DNA from: Plantago ovata
Taxonomy: Eukaryota > Streptophyta > Magnoliopsida > Lamiales > Plantaginaceae
NCBI GenBank assembly: GCA_028274465.1
Contig: CM051457.1
Span: forward strand, 33,205,313-33,269,312
Reading direction: 5' to 3'
Length of the DNA stretch: 64,000 nt
Shown: piece after piece, positions 35,200 to 52,669 of the stretch
Position numbering within the stretch: position 1 is the stretch's first letter
How the letters are laid out: every line of letters begins with the position of its first letter
Program-made: the position numbers and the translations under genes
The notes under the pieces: generated by a model
What the model saw: only the letters and a program-made list of their open reading frames with translations
Database searches by the model: none
Told to the model about the DNA's origin: nothing

Positions 35200-35460
35200 A
35201 ATGTCAATAGACCTGGGCGGTTCCAGGAACCGGCGGTTATCGGTTCCAGAACCGCCGGTTCCATTTGGCAAATATAGCGGAACCGGAACTGGAACCGAAA
35301 TCGGCGGTTCGGTTTCGGTTCCAGTAACCGTCGGTTCTTGTATCTGAACCGAGAATCGATCGGTTCCTAACGGTTCGGTTCAGAACTGTGAACCGATCGG
35401 TTCCTGGCGGTTCGGTTCAGAACCGAGAACCGGTCAGTTCCTGGCGGTTCTCTGCCGGTT

Positions 35461-35582
<122 letters not shown>

Positions 35583-35598
35583 TAAATTGGCAAAAAAA

Positions 35599-35683
35599 AA
35601 AAGGGCTTACACACTTGGTAAAAAGTTTAAAGTTAAACTTTAAATTTAACTTTAAACTTTTTACCAAGTGTGTAAGCCCTTTT
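35599..35683. repeat. Perfect 39-bp-arm palindrome (hairpin)
   Basis: Left arm 35599-35637 (begins AAAAGGGCTTACACACTTGG) and right arm 35645-35683 are exact reverse complements, separated by a 7-base loop. A transcript would form a long perfect hairpin. It lies between the (TA)n tract and the transposase remnant. Confidence 0.95.
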
Positions 35684-35703
35684 CTTTTATTTATTTTTTA
35701 TAA

Positions 35704-35811
35704 TTAAACATACAAAGGAAAAGGAAATAAAAAAATTGGCTTGCACTCCTCGATCGTATTTATAAACTCTTCACCTCCTTCCAAATTGTTAGGATTTGAA
35801 TTTGAGGCCAT
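35704..35811 (-). pseudogene. hAT transposase N-terminal remnant
   Basis: A 35-codon frame from an ATG at 35811 reads MASNSNPNNLEGGEEFINTI and then EECKPIFLFPFPLYV before a stop at 35704. Its place downstream of a leader and inside hAT ends, together with the start sequence, fits the first codons of an Ac-like transposase whose body has been deleted. Confidence 0.5.
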
Positions 35812-36194
35812 AATAGTAGAGAATTAGAGACTGAGAAGGAAGAAATTCTAGAGAATTAGAGATTATAAGGATGAGATAATAGAGAAAGAGAAGAAGTTGG
35901 GATGGGATGAGAAGAAATTGTTTTAGAAGTGTGGTATTTATAGGCAAGAAGTAGGATATTAAAAAAAAAAATTAAAAAAATAATTAATTGTCGTTGCATG
36001 CCATGTGTCTTGTGGGACACATGTGTCCCACAGGACACAGGAACCGGCGGTTCCTGGCGGTTCCATGGTTCCAAATATGTTGGAATCGGAACCGGAACCG
36101 AACAGTACGGTTCCGGTTTCGATTCTGGAACCAGAGTCTATTTTTTGTTCGGTTTTCGGTTCACGGTTCTGTTTTGGTCGGGTCTAAATGTCAA

Positions 36195-36789
36195 GCACAA
36201 ATTGCGCCTTGTATATCTTTGCCGCATCCACCATCTACAGATCAGAGCGAAAACACACACAGAGATTGGAGATTGGATTCCCCTGAAGAACCCTAATCAT
36301 CTCCAGCACCGGTGCGATTGTAAATATCGGAGAACCCTCCAGCTCCGTGAGAGAGGAAAGACCTGAAGGCGGGCGGAAGGTGGAGAGGCGACATCACGGG
36401 AAGTGACCGACATTGTCTCTGATTATATGAAAAATCCGGAAAGATGAAAGAGAAAGGGGAAAGTTTACGTAATTTTCTCCACGCGCGCGTGAACCAATTC
36501 ACGGTTATTATGGACTTAACAATATATATTTGAGTACAATGATATTACCTCCACCAATTAAGTCAGAGCCGTCTTACCTTATCAAGGCTGCAACGAACCA
36601 ATGAAATATATGATGTCAATTACGAAAAAAAAAATATTTATGAGGCCTATGTCAAAACTTCAAAATATTTACCATCGAAAAGAAAAAGAAATGATATAGT
36701 GAATTTCAAATGTCAATTTGGTGCAACTTTCTAATTTAATATTAGAACTCTTTTGTAAATTCCGTGAAGCAGAGAGTTAAAACAGCAGT
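36195..36789. other. Spacer right of the hAT element
   Basis: No supported gene. 36200-36480 is GC-richer with short open frames on both strands and might be the remnant of a promoter or first exon. 36520-36780 is AT-rich. Confidence 0.35.
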
Positions 36790-37080
36790 TGAGCTGGAGG
36801 AACTTTTATGATTTGATCAAGAAGAAGCCGTGCAAGATAGAGAAGAACACATGCAAGCCAAGTTTTGCTCCCAAGCCCAAACTTGTTTACTGAATTACTG
36901 TTACTGTCGAGCACACAATCAGGTTTTCAAGTAGATTTGACACCCGGAATTCAGTCCGGCCAGAAACACAACAGATAGGAAAAAGTGGAGCAAGAAGTCG
37001 TTGTATACTGTTACCAATAGAGAGAAATGATTTGATAACCGAGACCGCAGCTGATATTGTGGTGTAACTGTCATGTGATC
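36790..37080 (-). pseudogene. Second relic of the unrecognised membrane-protein gene
   Basis: 36815-36890 resembles 32315-32400 at base level (both contain TCAAGAAGAAGCCG and AGATAGAGAA, then CCAAGTTTTGC and CCAAGCCCA). On the minus strand GLG-KTWLA and a hydrophobic stretch correspond to GLGGKTWIAYGACVFLYLVR of the other copy, and ENLIVCSTV to GNVIVGSTV. Stops and shifts are more frequent, so this copy is more decayed. Confidence 0.55.
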
Positions 37081-37694
37081 CTTCACCTCGCCCTATTAGT
37101 CTCTCACTCACAAGAGTTGAGCGATCCGTAGTCAAATGATTAGATTTTGGATAAGGCGAAAACGTGCTTTAACAGGGACAGGATTAATACAGGGGAAACT
37201 GATTCGGAGAGGTTGCCTTGGTGGTGTATGGATTTGAATCCGAGGTTTAAGAAGACGAAACTGGTGCCAGGCCAGAATGTGCATCTTAAACCCCAGCAAT
37301 ATCCCCTGATGCTGCTGAGACGATGGTGAAGTTAAACCTGTTACTTCAACTTAGGGGTCTAAAAAGTGAAGTCCTTGCTTAATAAGTAGCATGTTCGAAA
37401 TTGGTGAGTTTGAATCTTTGATATAGGATCTGAATGTTCAACATCTTTGTCAATTCTGGGGAAAATATGTGGGCCTGTTAATGTTAAATTTCTCATAACA
37501 ATTGCACAGAAGATGCTTAAAAGAATAAAACAAAAACCAATCAATCAAGTACAAAGAAATATTATTACCTACTCTTCACTATAATACAATGCAGACCATA
37601 TGATACATGATGACCCTTACAACAGAGAGTCAATACTGTACTGATAGATTCAGTTCTCAGTATGTTGAAGTAAATTGTGTTGTTCATAGGAGAC

Positions 37695-40600
37695 TTAGGG
37701 GGTATAGTCTTCTGCATCACCACTTCCAGTTCGGCCCGACCCCTCATTTCCGAATGTTCTCTTGCTCATATTTGCTCGTTGTACTAATCGGACCAAAGCT
37801 TGAACCACTTCTGACATTGGAGGCCTGAACTCAGGCTCCGGCTGGTCGCAAGAGAGAAAAAAGAACACAATGTTAGTCGAGTCACTTGCCATACAAATAC
37901 ACAAGAGCGTAACAGCCTATGTTATGAGGAGAATGCATTGCATTTGAATTATGGACAACTTCATTCACAACATTACAGCAGTCAGTTTAAAAACTTCTTT
38001 GATTCAGATTTTGGTGCAATAAAAGCTTTATGAACATGGAAACAGAGCGTTTTGTGTAGATTTTTTTGGAAGCATATAGAATCTTGGGTTATTTTTGCAT
38101 AGAGACGGGATTACAGCAGTACCTGGACACACAGAGCTATAACATCTGCAAAGCGTGAGAGAGATTTGACAGGATAAAGCCCGTTTAGAGCTGGATCAAC
38201 CATCTTAGATAGAGCATCAATATCATGTAACTGAGGTGTAGCCCATCGAACTAAAGATTGCTCCAATCTTGGCCTTGAGCTGCGTTTGGAAAGACATCAA
38301 TGTGAATTTCATATACAAATCGAATATGACACAAGGCTATACAGTTTCATTGCTCTCTTAAGAGATAAAGATATACCTCTCGAATGGTTTGCGTCCTGTA
38401 AGTAGTTCTAACATTACAATTCCGAAGCTGTATACGTCACTCTGAATTGTATATTGACCCGACATGGTGACTTCAGGAGCACTGTAGCCAGATGCCTGCA
38501 AAGGTCCATTTTAGTTATTACAAAAAAGTAATGATACATTTTGGTTCATTTTTAGTACAAATTTACTGTGCAACAAATCAATGCACATACTAGGCACTAC
38601 CAAACAAGAGCTTCGACTCTCTAGTACGTATACAAGAACTGTTTATGTAGCTTAATTAGGTAGCTTATATCGGTCATAAGAATGTAGTACTTCAACAGTT
38701 CTACCACAGCTTCTGAAACAAGACTTGCAAGTAAATGAATTGAATATCTACCTGGTCTGGTTCTGGGACAAGGCTTGCAAACCCACTATCTGAAAGGTGA
38801 GGGTTAAGCTCTGCATCGAGTAAAATGTTTGCTGATTTGAAATTTTTATGAATAACTGAGGGTGAACAAACTTCATGTAGGTACCTGGACAATACAGGTG
38901 AATGAGCAACTGGCAAATTCTTCTCATATAAAGTGAAAGCGTGAGATACTTTTTGGCAAATTCTATTCTCTAGTTTTGTGAACTTACTCTAGTGCTCTGG
39001 CACTACCCAATGCAATCTTGACACGGATGTTCCATGTTAATGGCTTGCTCATTTCATCAGAGAGATAAAGAAATTCATGAAGGGAACCATTTTTGTAGAA
39101 GTCATACACAAGCAGGTGTTGTCCATGCTCGCAACAATATCCCACCAATTCTGTTATATTTGGATGCTTCAACCTAGAAACACCCGAGACTATCTCCAGA
39201 AAATCTTCGGCGTTGGAAAGAATAGATGAATTTATCTTCTTCACAGCAAGAACCTTACAGTGCCAAACAATGCAATATCTATATTATTTCCAAGGAAAAA
39301 GGACAAAAAGTAAAAATGAGCTGCAAGCAGTGCGGCTAGTCATACACATAGAGTGATACCATACCTGTCCATCAGCCAATTGAGCTCTATAGACACGTCC
39401 AAAAGTTCCCTCACCAATGAGGTTATCCACATTGAAACTATCAGTAGCTATCTGCAAGTCAGCTACTGAATATGATTTAGCATTTATTGGAGCTATATTG
39501 ACTTTCTTGGGAGCTACTACGATGGGTTTTGCAGAAAGCTCATCCTCGTCAAATGATTTACTACGGTCAAAAGGTGGAGGTCTGAGATTTATTACAGCAG
39601 GAGCTTCAAAGGCCTTTGTGCTGGGAACTGCTGATGTTTGAACTGACTTCATCTCTGCACACAGAAGAAATAGACCAAACTGATGAAAATCAAGAGCACT
39701 TTTTTTTATGAGAAAAATATAAGCATTATTCTCTTACTATTAAGTCTAGTCTCCAATCTGTTTGTTTATTGCTTGCTCGATTTTCTTTTTATCTTATTTC
39801 AACAATTTCACTAGTTTCTCTGTTACCCCTCAATTTTTTGCAAATTATCTCCTTTGTCTTTGGCTTATATCTACCTCCAACTTCCATTGATTACGCAACC
39901 ATATGCAGGTGCATGGTAGTTAGATACTTTTCAGTAGTAGAGGATAAAATCAACAAGTACCCTGAACATCTTGTGCGGCAAGAGGAGCAAAAGGCTGGTC
40001 GTCATGCTTTTCTATGTCATGTGGTGACTTTCTTGATCTCTGTCTCTTTACAATGAAGAAAGCTACTATTGCCCCCACAACCAACAGAGATATAACAATT
40101 CCAGCTATGGCACCACCACCTAGACCAGAGTTGCTTCCACTTCTATTACCTCCACCACTAGGGGAGTTACTGCTGCCGCCTGATCCACGGTTCCGGCTCG
40201 GTCTCGTGGCAGGAGTGCCAGGTGGAGATGGAGGTGCTGGACCAGAGCTGAACGAATTGCCACTTGTACTGTCATGTGAATAACATACGTAAATTCTCAC
40301 GAAGGTTCTCCACAGGCACATAGCATGTAAAATAAAAAAAAGTACACAAATAATGAAATACTTACTGCAAGTTTATGCCTCTCAGCTGATTCGGGACCCA
40401 TCCAGTAAACTGGTTGTTTTCAACATTCCTAAAATCCACAGAGCACATTGCTTTAGTACTTAATAATTCGTTTTCACTGTTGGTGAGCAAGTCTGTTTTT
40501 ATTGTACAAGTGCATTCTTTGATTAGAGAGTAGATATTAAATGAAGCTCACAGATTTTGAAGTGGAAGGGTGGCAAGGACGTCAATTGTTCCAGTGAACT

Positions 40601-42685
40601 GGTTGTTCTGCAAGTACCTGTGGACAAAAGTGTTACAATCATCCAAATGATGAAACAGAATTGTGTATTGCAAAACAAAATATGTTTTGACTTACATATC
40701 AGTTACACTGCTCAGTGACTCGAAACTTTGAGGAAGATTACCCGATAACGCGTTAAAAGAGAAATCCCTGAAGAATTAGCATAAAAAATATAATTGTTGC
40801 ACTGAACCAAGAGAATAATTTCAACAAATTCTAGGAAAAATTACACATTTAATGTTCCGTCGATTTGCATTTCACCCCAACAAACTCCAACAGTTCTGAT
40901 TCACTTATATAACAATTCAGATTTGCAGACTTTAGCTTCACAGCATAACACACACACACCAGTTTTCTTTGAATTCTTTCTCAAACCTCTTTTGGGCACA
41001 AGTAAATAACCACATGCCTAATACAATCACCCCATCCTAATTAGAAGGCCAAAAAAAAAAAAAAAGGACGAAGAATGGATACAAAGAAAGCAATGGAGGT
41101 GGCAGAGTAAAGAGTGACAGAACTTACAGTGTGGTGAGAGCAGTAAGCGAGTTGAACGCAACATTCACTTGGCCTTGGAGTTGATTGTGACTAACATTGC
41201 TGCAATTACAAAGAGGAGATATTAAGTCAGAGCGATTCTTATTACTTATTACTTTTGTAGGGGTGGTTTTAAATTCAGTCAGTGACTAACAGGTATCTTA
41301 GAGAAGTCATTAGAGATATCGAGTATTGAAGTGCACCATTGAAATTACAACCAGCTAAATTTCTGCATTGGGAAAAAGATGGTTAGGGTTAACACAATAT
41401 AGAGGACATTTTAGGATGCAATACTAAACTATATAACTCTTACAGTCTTTGCAGGTTCGGAGGTAGCTGATAGGGGAACTGGTTCCCAAGATTGTTGTTA
41501 CTGATATCACTGCAAATTCAAACATTGATAAATTCCGGGCGGTTTTTTTTAAAAAAAAGAAGAGACTATGTAACTCAGAGAACTTGGAAGAACTAGCAAG
41601 AAGCAACAGGTTCTTACAAGTTAGTTACAGATGTCAATTTATCGAGCTGGTAACCCATGTTCCCAGTGAGCCCTAGCCCAGATATTCTTCTGATGAAAGT
41701 ATCAAGTTCAAAATATGAATATTATTACATAACAAGCAATAACATTAGAAAGAAACAAAGGGTTTGTAGAAACTACTACATTTCTGTAACTCTTGAACCC
41801 GAGCAAGTAATCCCCGTCCAAGATTCACCACAGGGATCGCCACCGCTTGCGGTCCACTTGGAAAGTTGCTGTGCCGAATTTAAACTGGTATACAACCCAT
41901 TGAGAATTTGGACTGTGCATATCCAGATAATCAGACATCAAAGGAGATATTAGATTCATCAAATATATTTTGATCATAGCATGTTCAAGTTTATACATGT
42001 ACTAAGAGATTGAACAGGTCAACCATGTCAGGATGCTAACATATGAAATGATCATAGTGACATCATTCATTTTCAGAACTTAACAAGTAGAGAATATATA
42101 TTTGACATTTCAGCAACATATATAAAGCTCCAATACCCTTGTAGAGACCAATTAGACAATCAGTCAATTAGCATAATAGGAATGAATCCAGCCAATTGGT
42201 TTTCCATAAAAGATAGTATAATCAAATACACAACAAAGCACAAGAAACAACAAAATAAGCAATATCAGATGCCTCAAACTTGTAGACTATCAATATTGTC
42301 GGTGCCACACGTTTCAGGCCAGGAAACAAGCCCTTTCAAGAAATGCAGTGACAAAAACAGAATCATCATCATCATCATCATCATCAGCCCCAAACAAAAT
42401 GATTGCATCTTTACTAGTATTATATAGAGCTAACAATCCAAAACCCAGCTCAAAAAATGACACCTTTCATCATCCAAAACAATCCATTAAGCCCAGAAAT
42501 GAAGAACACAAGATCTCATTTCATATGAGCATTAAAACAAATACCTGAGAACAGAACAAGGACAATGAAAAAGTAAAGTGCTATTCAGTAAAAGAGAAAC
42601 ACTGACCATCAGCTGGATCTGTGTCAGCATTAATGGAGCTGAAAATGCCAATGAGCAGCAGAGCCACCACCGCCACCACTCTCAT
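37695..42685 (-). CDS. STRUBBELIG-receptor family LRR receptor-like (pseudo)kinase
   Basis: A plasma-membrane receptor-like protein; the SRF family acts in tissue morphogenesis and cell-wall/immune signalling. Sixteen exons on the minus strand: 42685-42607, 41912-41780, 41689-41618, 41509-41444, 41362-41291, 41199-41128, 40767-40696, 40617-40552, 40428-40366, 40268-39961, 39654-39365, 39253-38988, 38884-38752, 38495-38377, 38279-38123, 37841-37695; 704 aa in frame. Signal peptide (about 1-20), an N-terminal cap with [15 protein letters not shown], about six LRRs mostly one per 66-72-bp exon, a Pro/Ser/Gly-rich linker, a TM helix ([20 protein letters not shown], about 285-310) and a kinase domain (about 395-670). 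The glycine loop [11 protein letters not shown] and VLAVKK lysine are intact, but HRD-K-N reads [11 protein letters not shown] and DFG reads DSG, so catalysis is doubtful, as is usual for SRFs. Closest in feel to the SRF6/7 group. Confidence 0.93.
42360..42387. repeat. (ATC)n microsatellite in SRF intron 1
   Basis: About nine ATC/TCA triplets in the first intron of the SRF-type gene. No coding role. Confidence 0.95.
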
Positions 42686-43219
42686 CTTTCTTTCTCTAAC
42701 CTTCCACTTTCTCTCTCTATAAATCCCAGCAGCTAGCTCTTAGAATGAATAAAAACCCTGAATGGCCAGAGCCTAAAAAAGGCTTCTTTATTTATCTTGA
42801 ATAAAAAGAATTGCAGACAAAGAGTTGTGTTTCCCAGTATAATAAAGAGCAGATAGATATATACTATATTTATATTTATATGAATATGTTTAGGATTACA
42901 ACTATATTTTGTGAATTTACAACAAACAATGACAATAATCCCATTCTTCTTTCAAAGGAAAAAAGCTGGCAGGCACGATCTGATGATGAATGGAAGAATC
43001 CAAAGCCACAGAATTCTTCTCTCTCTCTCTATTTCACACTAACATCATAACATGTAGACATGTAGTAGTATGTGAGTATGTATTTAATTTAACTATCACT
43101 GTACTAATCAATATTAAATTAATAAATTATCTAATGATGATGATATGGTGGAGACTTCTTTTCTTAAAAGGAAGTAGTATCATTTTAATTATTTATTATT
43201 ACTGTAATATAATGAAACA

Positions 43220-43460
43220 AAAGTATTCTCTCCGTCTCAATTAATTTTCATTTTTAAATGTATCATAAATTTTATTTATTTTCTAAAATAAATATTGTCA
43301 CACATATTAAAAATATTATTTTATACACTATACTACCCTTTGACACTACTTTATAATTTAACAACACTATTTTAACTAAAAAAATTAACATACCCTACTA
43401 ATTTATTACTACTATTTTTTAATGAAATGGACACTAACCCTAGAGGACGTGGAAGTAGTA
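43220..43460. mobile_element. Stowaway-like (Mariner) MITE, degenerate
   Basis: Begins CTCTCCGTCTCAATTAATTT and ends with a diverged complementary region (ATGAAATGGACACTAACC then GAGGACGTGG), resembling Stowaway elements with CTCCCTCCGT ends. Interior AT-rich. Borders approximate. Confidence 0.5.
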
Positions 43461-44333
43461 GTTAAGATGCCATTTTAGGTCTGTAATTAAGTTATTATTA
43501 CTCCTATTTAATACAGTATGTTTAGTGATTGAGTGTACAACTTAAAAAATGGGAGTGCTACTCAAAGTAGGATGGATAGGGAATTTATTAGTAATCGGTG
43601 TGTTTCTTTTTCCTTTTTGACTGGTAATGTTTTTTCTATCCGTTGTAGTTGAGAAATAAAAGTCACGGGCATCATTTACAAAAGTGTCCCTTTTTCACAA
43701 CCAGGTGGCTAATATTTTGTTCCCATCCTTTGCTTTTATTGTTTTTGTTATGCAAATATTTGAATAAAAACCATTTAAAGTTATTTTCATAATATTTTAC
43801 TCTCCGGTTATTTTCATTCCTTTATGTACTACGAGTATTATTTTCATACAATAGAATAGATTATTTACATTTCATACAAATAATTTGTACCAATTAATAT
43901 ACCGACATTTTTTTTATGTCTTATAGATTAGTGAAGTTAATATTTGATTCCACTGCCAACAGTATTTAACTTTATACCATTTCAAACTTGATATCAGTTT
44001 GTTGGGAATCTAACTGACCTGTGCGGCTCATCCGGCCCAACACATGCTCGGTCCGCCTAATCCATAAGAGGATAGCCACATAATCACTAAACGCGTCTGG
44101 AAGTCCAATTCAAGTATATCTTTAATCTTACCGGTTCGTTTTCATGTTTATACGTTAGTCTTTTATGTTTATTTGTTGATGTCTAAAATGTTCTTTTGTT
44201 AGGACAATCCTGTCAGCCCAAGCCAGCTATCCTAACTATAACTTTCACTGTTTGATGAATTGAACGATGTTTTTTGTTGAATCTCTCTACCTTGCAAGAC
44301 GTACGTCTAACTTTGCGAACTGTTGAAGATTAA

Positions 44334-44434
44334 GGCTCTGTTCTCTTCGTATGAAATCTCATTATTTTCAGTTCAGTTCAGTTTCATTCAGATCAGTTCA
44401 ATTCAGTTCAGTTATGTTTAGACGAAAAGAACAG
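44334..44434. mobile_element. MITE-like repeat, GTTCAGTTCAG family, copy 2
   Basis: 101 bp from GGCTCTGTTCTCTTCGTATG to AGACGAAAAGAACAG. The ends form an inverted pair (CTGTTCTCTTCGTA against CTGTTCTTTTCGTC). Over 80% similar to 7697-7830 at both ends. Confidence 0.65.
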
Positions 44435-44639
44435 TTTCTAGCTACCAAACAGTTTATACATTATCAAGATAAATATCACCACAATTTATGACCTTAAATT
44501 ATAAAAATGTTGATAGTGCCTCAGAATATTGGTGTTTATGATCTTAAATTATAAAAATGTTATATGCAATTCTCGTAGTAACTTTCTTGTTTTTTCACCG
44601 GTGTCGCTATATGTGACTTAGTATACGTATACTACTTGT

Positions 44640-44790
44640 AAATAAGCCATTGGTAGAGAAAACTTCACTACCAATATACCATTAGTAGATGAGAAGTCTG
44701 ACGTGATCAAGTTCAAGTCCCCTCCTATAACTAATATTCCAAAGTGTCGGTAATGATTGATTGATTGATTGAGTTAACCTAATTAGTAAT
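44640..44790 (+). mobile_element. SINE-like fragment
   Basis: CCATTGGTAGAG could be an A box, and AAGTTCAAGTCCCC about 55 bp later is a B-box match. It ends with TGATTGATTGATTGATTGAG. No clear duplication; weak case. Confidence 0.3.
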
Positions 44791-46719
44791 TTCGGTTAAT
44801 TAATTAATGATAATTTGAGTCACATCAAACCAGCTGCATATTCTTCCTTGCCTTTCCGAAAGTCCATGCTTATGTTATGCTTTTACTCCCAGCCTTCCCT
44901 TTATAAATTAGCTTCGTAGTTACGAATGTCATGTGCCACTTCTTTCAACACCAAAGGGAAGTATGCAGTAGTAGTTGGTAGATAGAGAGTTCCACCTAAA
45001 ATTTCCAGGTGGGCGACCCTGCCAGGAGTTCGGCCCGAGCTTTAGGTTACATGTTGTGGGCGGATTGTGTGGGGTACACAGGTGTAAAGTTGAGTTTTTT
45101 TCCTTTAATTTGTGGGGTTGAAATATGCAATGAGTATAGTAGATAGTATAATAGCTATAGAAGAATGGTGATTAGTGTGGTATGGTGGCCGGAAAACCAA
45201 CAATAGAGTTGCTATTTGTATTATTTCCTAGAGAGATTTTTACGGAGTAACAGTGCAATGACTAATATTACTGGTGTTTCTTGGAGCCTAAGGTGCATTT
45301 ATCTTTATATAGGACTCTAAGCTCGTATTATGACTAATTATCTAGTGAAAAGTGTACTTTTAGAACTGTATACTAAGGTTACAAGATATTGATCTCTTTG
45401 TTGGTACTGGCTGGCCCTGGATACTTCGAGGTTCTCTTCCCCGTAGCTTACAAGTAGCTTCGAGGTCTTCTTCTAGACCATCTGCTGTCGTAGCTATCTT
45501 CCGGCCGTGATGTACGTAGGTTCAAAGGTACTCCACGAACCTTTAGCCTGACTTAGGCTTTATTTACAGTCCTTAGACTTAAACATTTACTTCATTCTTC
45601 CAAAACGTCATAGTTGGTGTTGATTCGTACTAGAGCGTTGTAGACATATTTTCATAGTATCAATAATAATGAACAAGGGGAACTAAAACATGGTCAACAT
45701 AATTATTGAACTACAAAGTCTTCGTTTTCACGATTTTAGAATTGACAGTTCTAAAATCGTGGTCAGGTCTAATGATGTTGGCTTAAGTTTGTAAACGGGA
45801 AGTTCCCTCTCGATTTTCAGGACCTTCTACCTCTCAAAGGTAAGATGAAGGATTGGCTCAGGGTCCTCAAGACCAACATGGCCGGCGGCGGCCTTTTAGA
45901 CTAAATTCATGTTACAGAAGTGTTTGCTACTGAATTCGATTGATCGTTGTTTAAACAAAGTCTAGTTAAATGTAGAAAGATCAACATTCTGGCATTAACT
46001 TGATGCTACACTATTGTTTTTATTGTAAGTGTAGTTGTAGTTGATCTTGTAAAAAATTCACGGTGAAAAAGGGTGAATTAAGGATGAAAATTTTGGTTGA
46101 CAACGTTACTCTACCGTTAAAAGGCCGGACTTATCCTTTCAAATTAGTACTACTACAACCGAGAGCAACTAACACTTAATAGAGGGAGAAGTGTTGATGG
46201 ACAGAAGATTCCCAGCAATGGCCAACACTATCCCATTGCCAAAACAAGACAAACTATCCCACCATTTCCATTCTACTCTCCGTATTTAATTCAAACCCAT
46301 TACCAGCTAAATTTGGCATTTTCATCAGCGTTAGCAAGATACTCCCACCAAGTTCATGCTGCTCTCTGTACGCTTTAATTCTGTAGTTATCACCTAACGC
46401 CGATTCTGGGTAACACCCTATTTAGTGATTCTTGACGGGAGAAAAAAAGTTTTTATCTTTCGATACTTTCTAAAGACCCTTTTCATTTTCTTTGCGGAAG
46501 GTAACTTTCCTTTCTTCAATCCTAAGAGAATTCTTGGTGCTTTTTCACTTGAATTCATTTGTTACTCATAAAAGTGCGTTATTCAGTTGCTTTTACCTGT
46601 TAATTGTTCTCAATTGTATGATTTTGGCGTCTGTTTTTTCTTGTTTCTGTTGTGTGTGACTGAATTCCTATGCTTCATCTGTGAATCGATTTCACTGAAT
46701 TTCGCTGTTAATTGCTGCG

Positions 46720-47463
46720 GTAAGTTTATGCCATGTATGTTTGCTTGATGAGCCCTCTTTGAATTTAGAGCTTGGATTCACTGATGTTTTTTAGTTTTTT
46801 TGGGGCAATTTTTGTTGTTGTTGTTGTTGTTGTTGCTAATTCTAGTAAACACAGCTTCTTATTTTGAGTCATGGTTGTCTTATCTGTGCTGATTTGTTGC
46901 CAATTTCGTGTCGGAGTGTCGACGGGTTGATGCTGAGACATTTTCAGTTGCTATTTCTTATTTCTGGTGTTTGCTGCATATTTTTTGATAAGATTATACA
47001 CCTACTCGGAGTAAGAAAGCTTAATTATGATTTAATTTGTATGCGTAGCATCGTGGATAATATCATTTTGATGGTATGATGGGGTTAGAGTGTATCAAAC
47101 TCTACTGTAAATCTAATCTAGTTGGTTTTGCTTGAGAATTAAGGTTATTTTATGAGGTGAGGCTTCGCAGAAATATAGAAATGCAAGGATATTTGGAAAC
47201 AATCTTGTCGCAAATTGAAAAGCCTTCATACAATACACTTGACCCCCAACCCCTACTCGGCTACCGATGGTTATGTGAATAAGAAAGTTAACCAACTCTC
47301 ATTAGTGACTAGTTAGATTCATGACTCACATTCTTGAGAGTTGAGAGGAATGCTCTATTAGTCTATTCTCTTGTTTTCTGTGGTCGTATAAGGAGCATGA
47401 GCTACTATTGTTGTGCTTGTATAAGTAGTTTTTAGAATTACATTCTTGCTTGATCCTTTACAG
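46720..47463 (+). other. Probable intron in the PDS 5'UTR
   Basis: A good donor (GCTGCG|GTAAGT) at 46720 and acceptor (CCTTTACAG|CAAC) at 47461-47463 lie upstream of the PDS start codon. The sequence between is T-rich and includes a (TTG)n run near 46812-46835. A leader intron would match the gene layout, but only transcript data can confirm it. Confidence 0.55.
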
Positions 47464-47514
47464 CAACTAACAGTGTCAAATTACTGTACCAGAAGCAGCC
47501 CCATAGGTTTAAAA

Positions 47515-51743
<4,229 letters not shown>

Positions 51744-52669
51744 GTTAAAAGAGGCTGGTATATATATAATAGAGCTATACAAAGAATTCTTGGAAGTATT
51801 GATGGTAAAAAATTGAAGTATTTGAACTATTAGTACACCAAGGTAATTCATAGGAATAGAACAGTTGAGAGTTGAGACATTTGGGGGCGTGATATAGCAA
51901 CGTCTTTCTTTCATCATGAAGAGCATCTTGATTGGCTGCTCTTATTGTAAGATCTGATGTTGAACATTGTTTTGAAGAAGAAAAAGAAACAGCTTGTATT
52001 GAGGATATTCGAAGTATCGTCTTGCTGATTCTTTATATGTGCTGTTGAAATTACAATATCTTATTTTTTTCGCTTGTTCTTTTGTTGTCAATTCCGCAAA
52101 AGTCTCAGCTCAAGGAGAATATTTTGTTCAGGTTGGCTTCCTTGCGTTCGGTTTAGATGATGAGCTTGTAGTCCTTTCAAGTTTCAAGTCTCATAGACCT
52201 GAATGTTACCAGGGCATTGTGTGGCTAGGTCTACTTGGTTTGATGTGAGCTTTAACTAGGCTGTTTGCATAATAACCGAACTAAATTAATTAATCTTTTG
52301 AAGAAATTTTAATCTAACTTCCAGCAACAAACATCAAATACTTTGTAACAGTCTGATGAAATCAAGCAGGTGGTAGATACATAGAACTCTAATCATATAA
52401 TTCATGCGAACCACTTGTGTTTACGAATCACATAATCATGCGTTGTCGAGTGTTAGCAATACACTCAAACTTGGACTCATAGAGTAATGCCAAGTAATTC
52501 TAACTAACAAAATATTGAACTAATCAAGAAGAAATTACAAGAAAAACAACATAAATATCAAATATATGCGTTCACAAAAGAGCTGATCCGATCAAATTAC
52601 ATGTATATAAAATCCAACAAGACAAGATTTAAACTGTTCCTTGCAAGTTCTAACAATACAAAACAGAAT
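51744..52669. other. PDS 3'UTR and convergent spacer
   Basis: Holds the 3'UTRs of two convergent genes (PDS and the RING gene). A 69-codon plus-strand frame at 52039-52248 has no domain I recognise and is not supported as a gene. Confidence 0.5.

Larger units (their letters stand above)
43461..46718. other. Gene-free repeat-rich region upstream of PDS
   Basis: About 3.2 kb without a supported gene. 43990-44130 has a GC-richer stretch (CGGCTCATCCGGCCCAACAC) like LTR debris. 44334-44434 is a MITE. 44640-44790 is SINE-like. 45000-45670 is unclassified, denser sequence that might be transposon-derived but lacks recognisable ends. The PDS promoter and leader should lie in about 46150-46718. Confidence 0.45.

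Noticed and set aside
40014-40283. Pro-rich plus-strand open frame
   Set aside because: Antisense of the Gly/Ser/Pro-rich linker and TM exon of the SRF-type gene.
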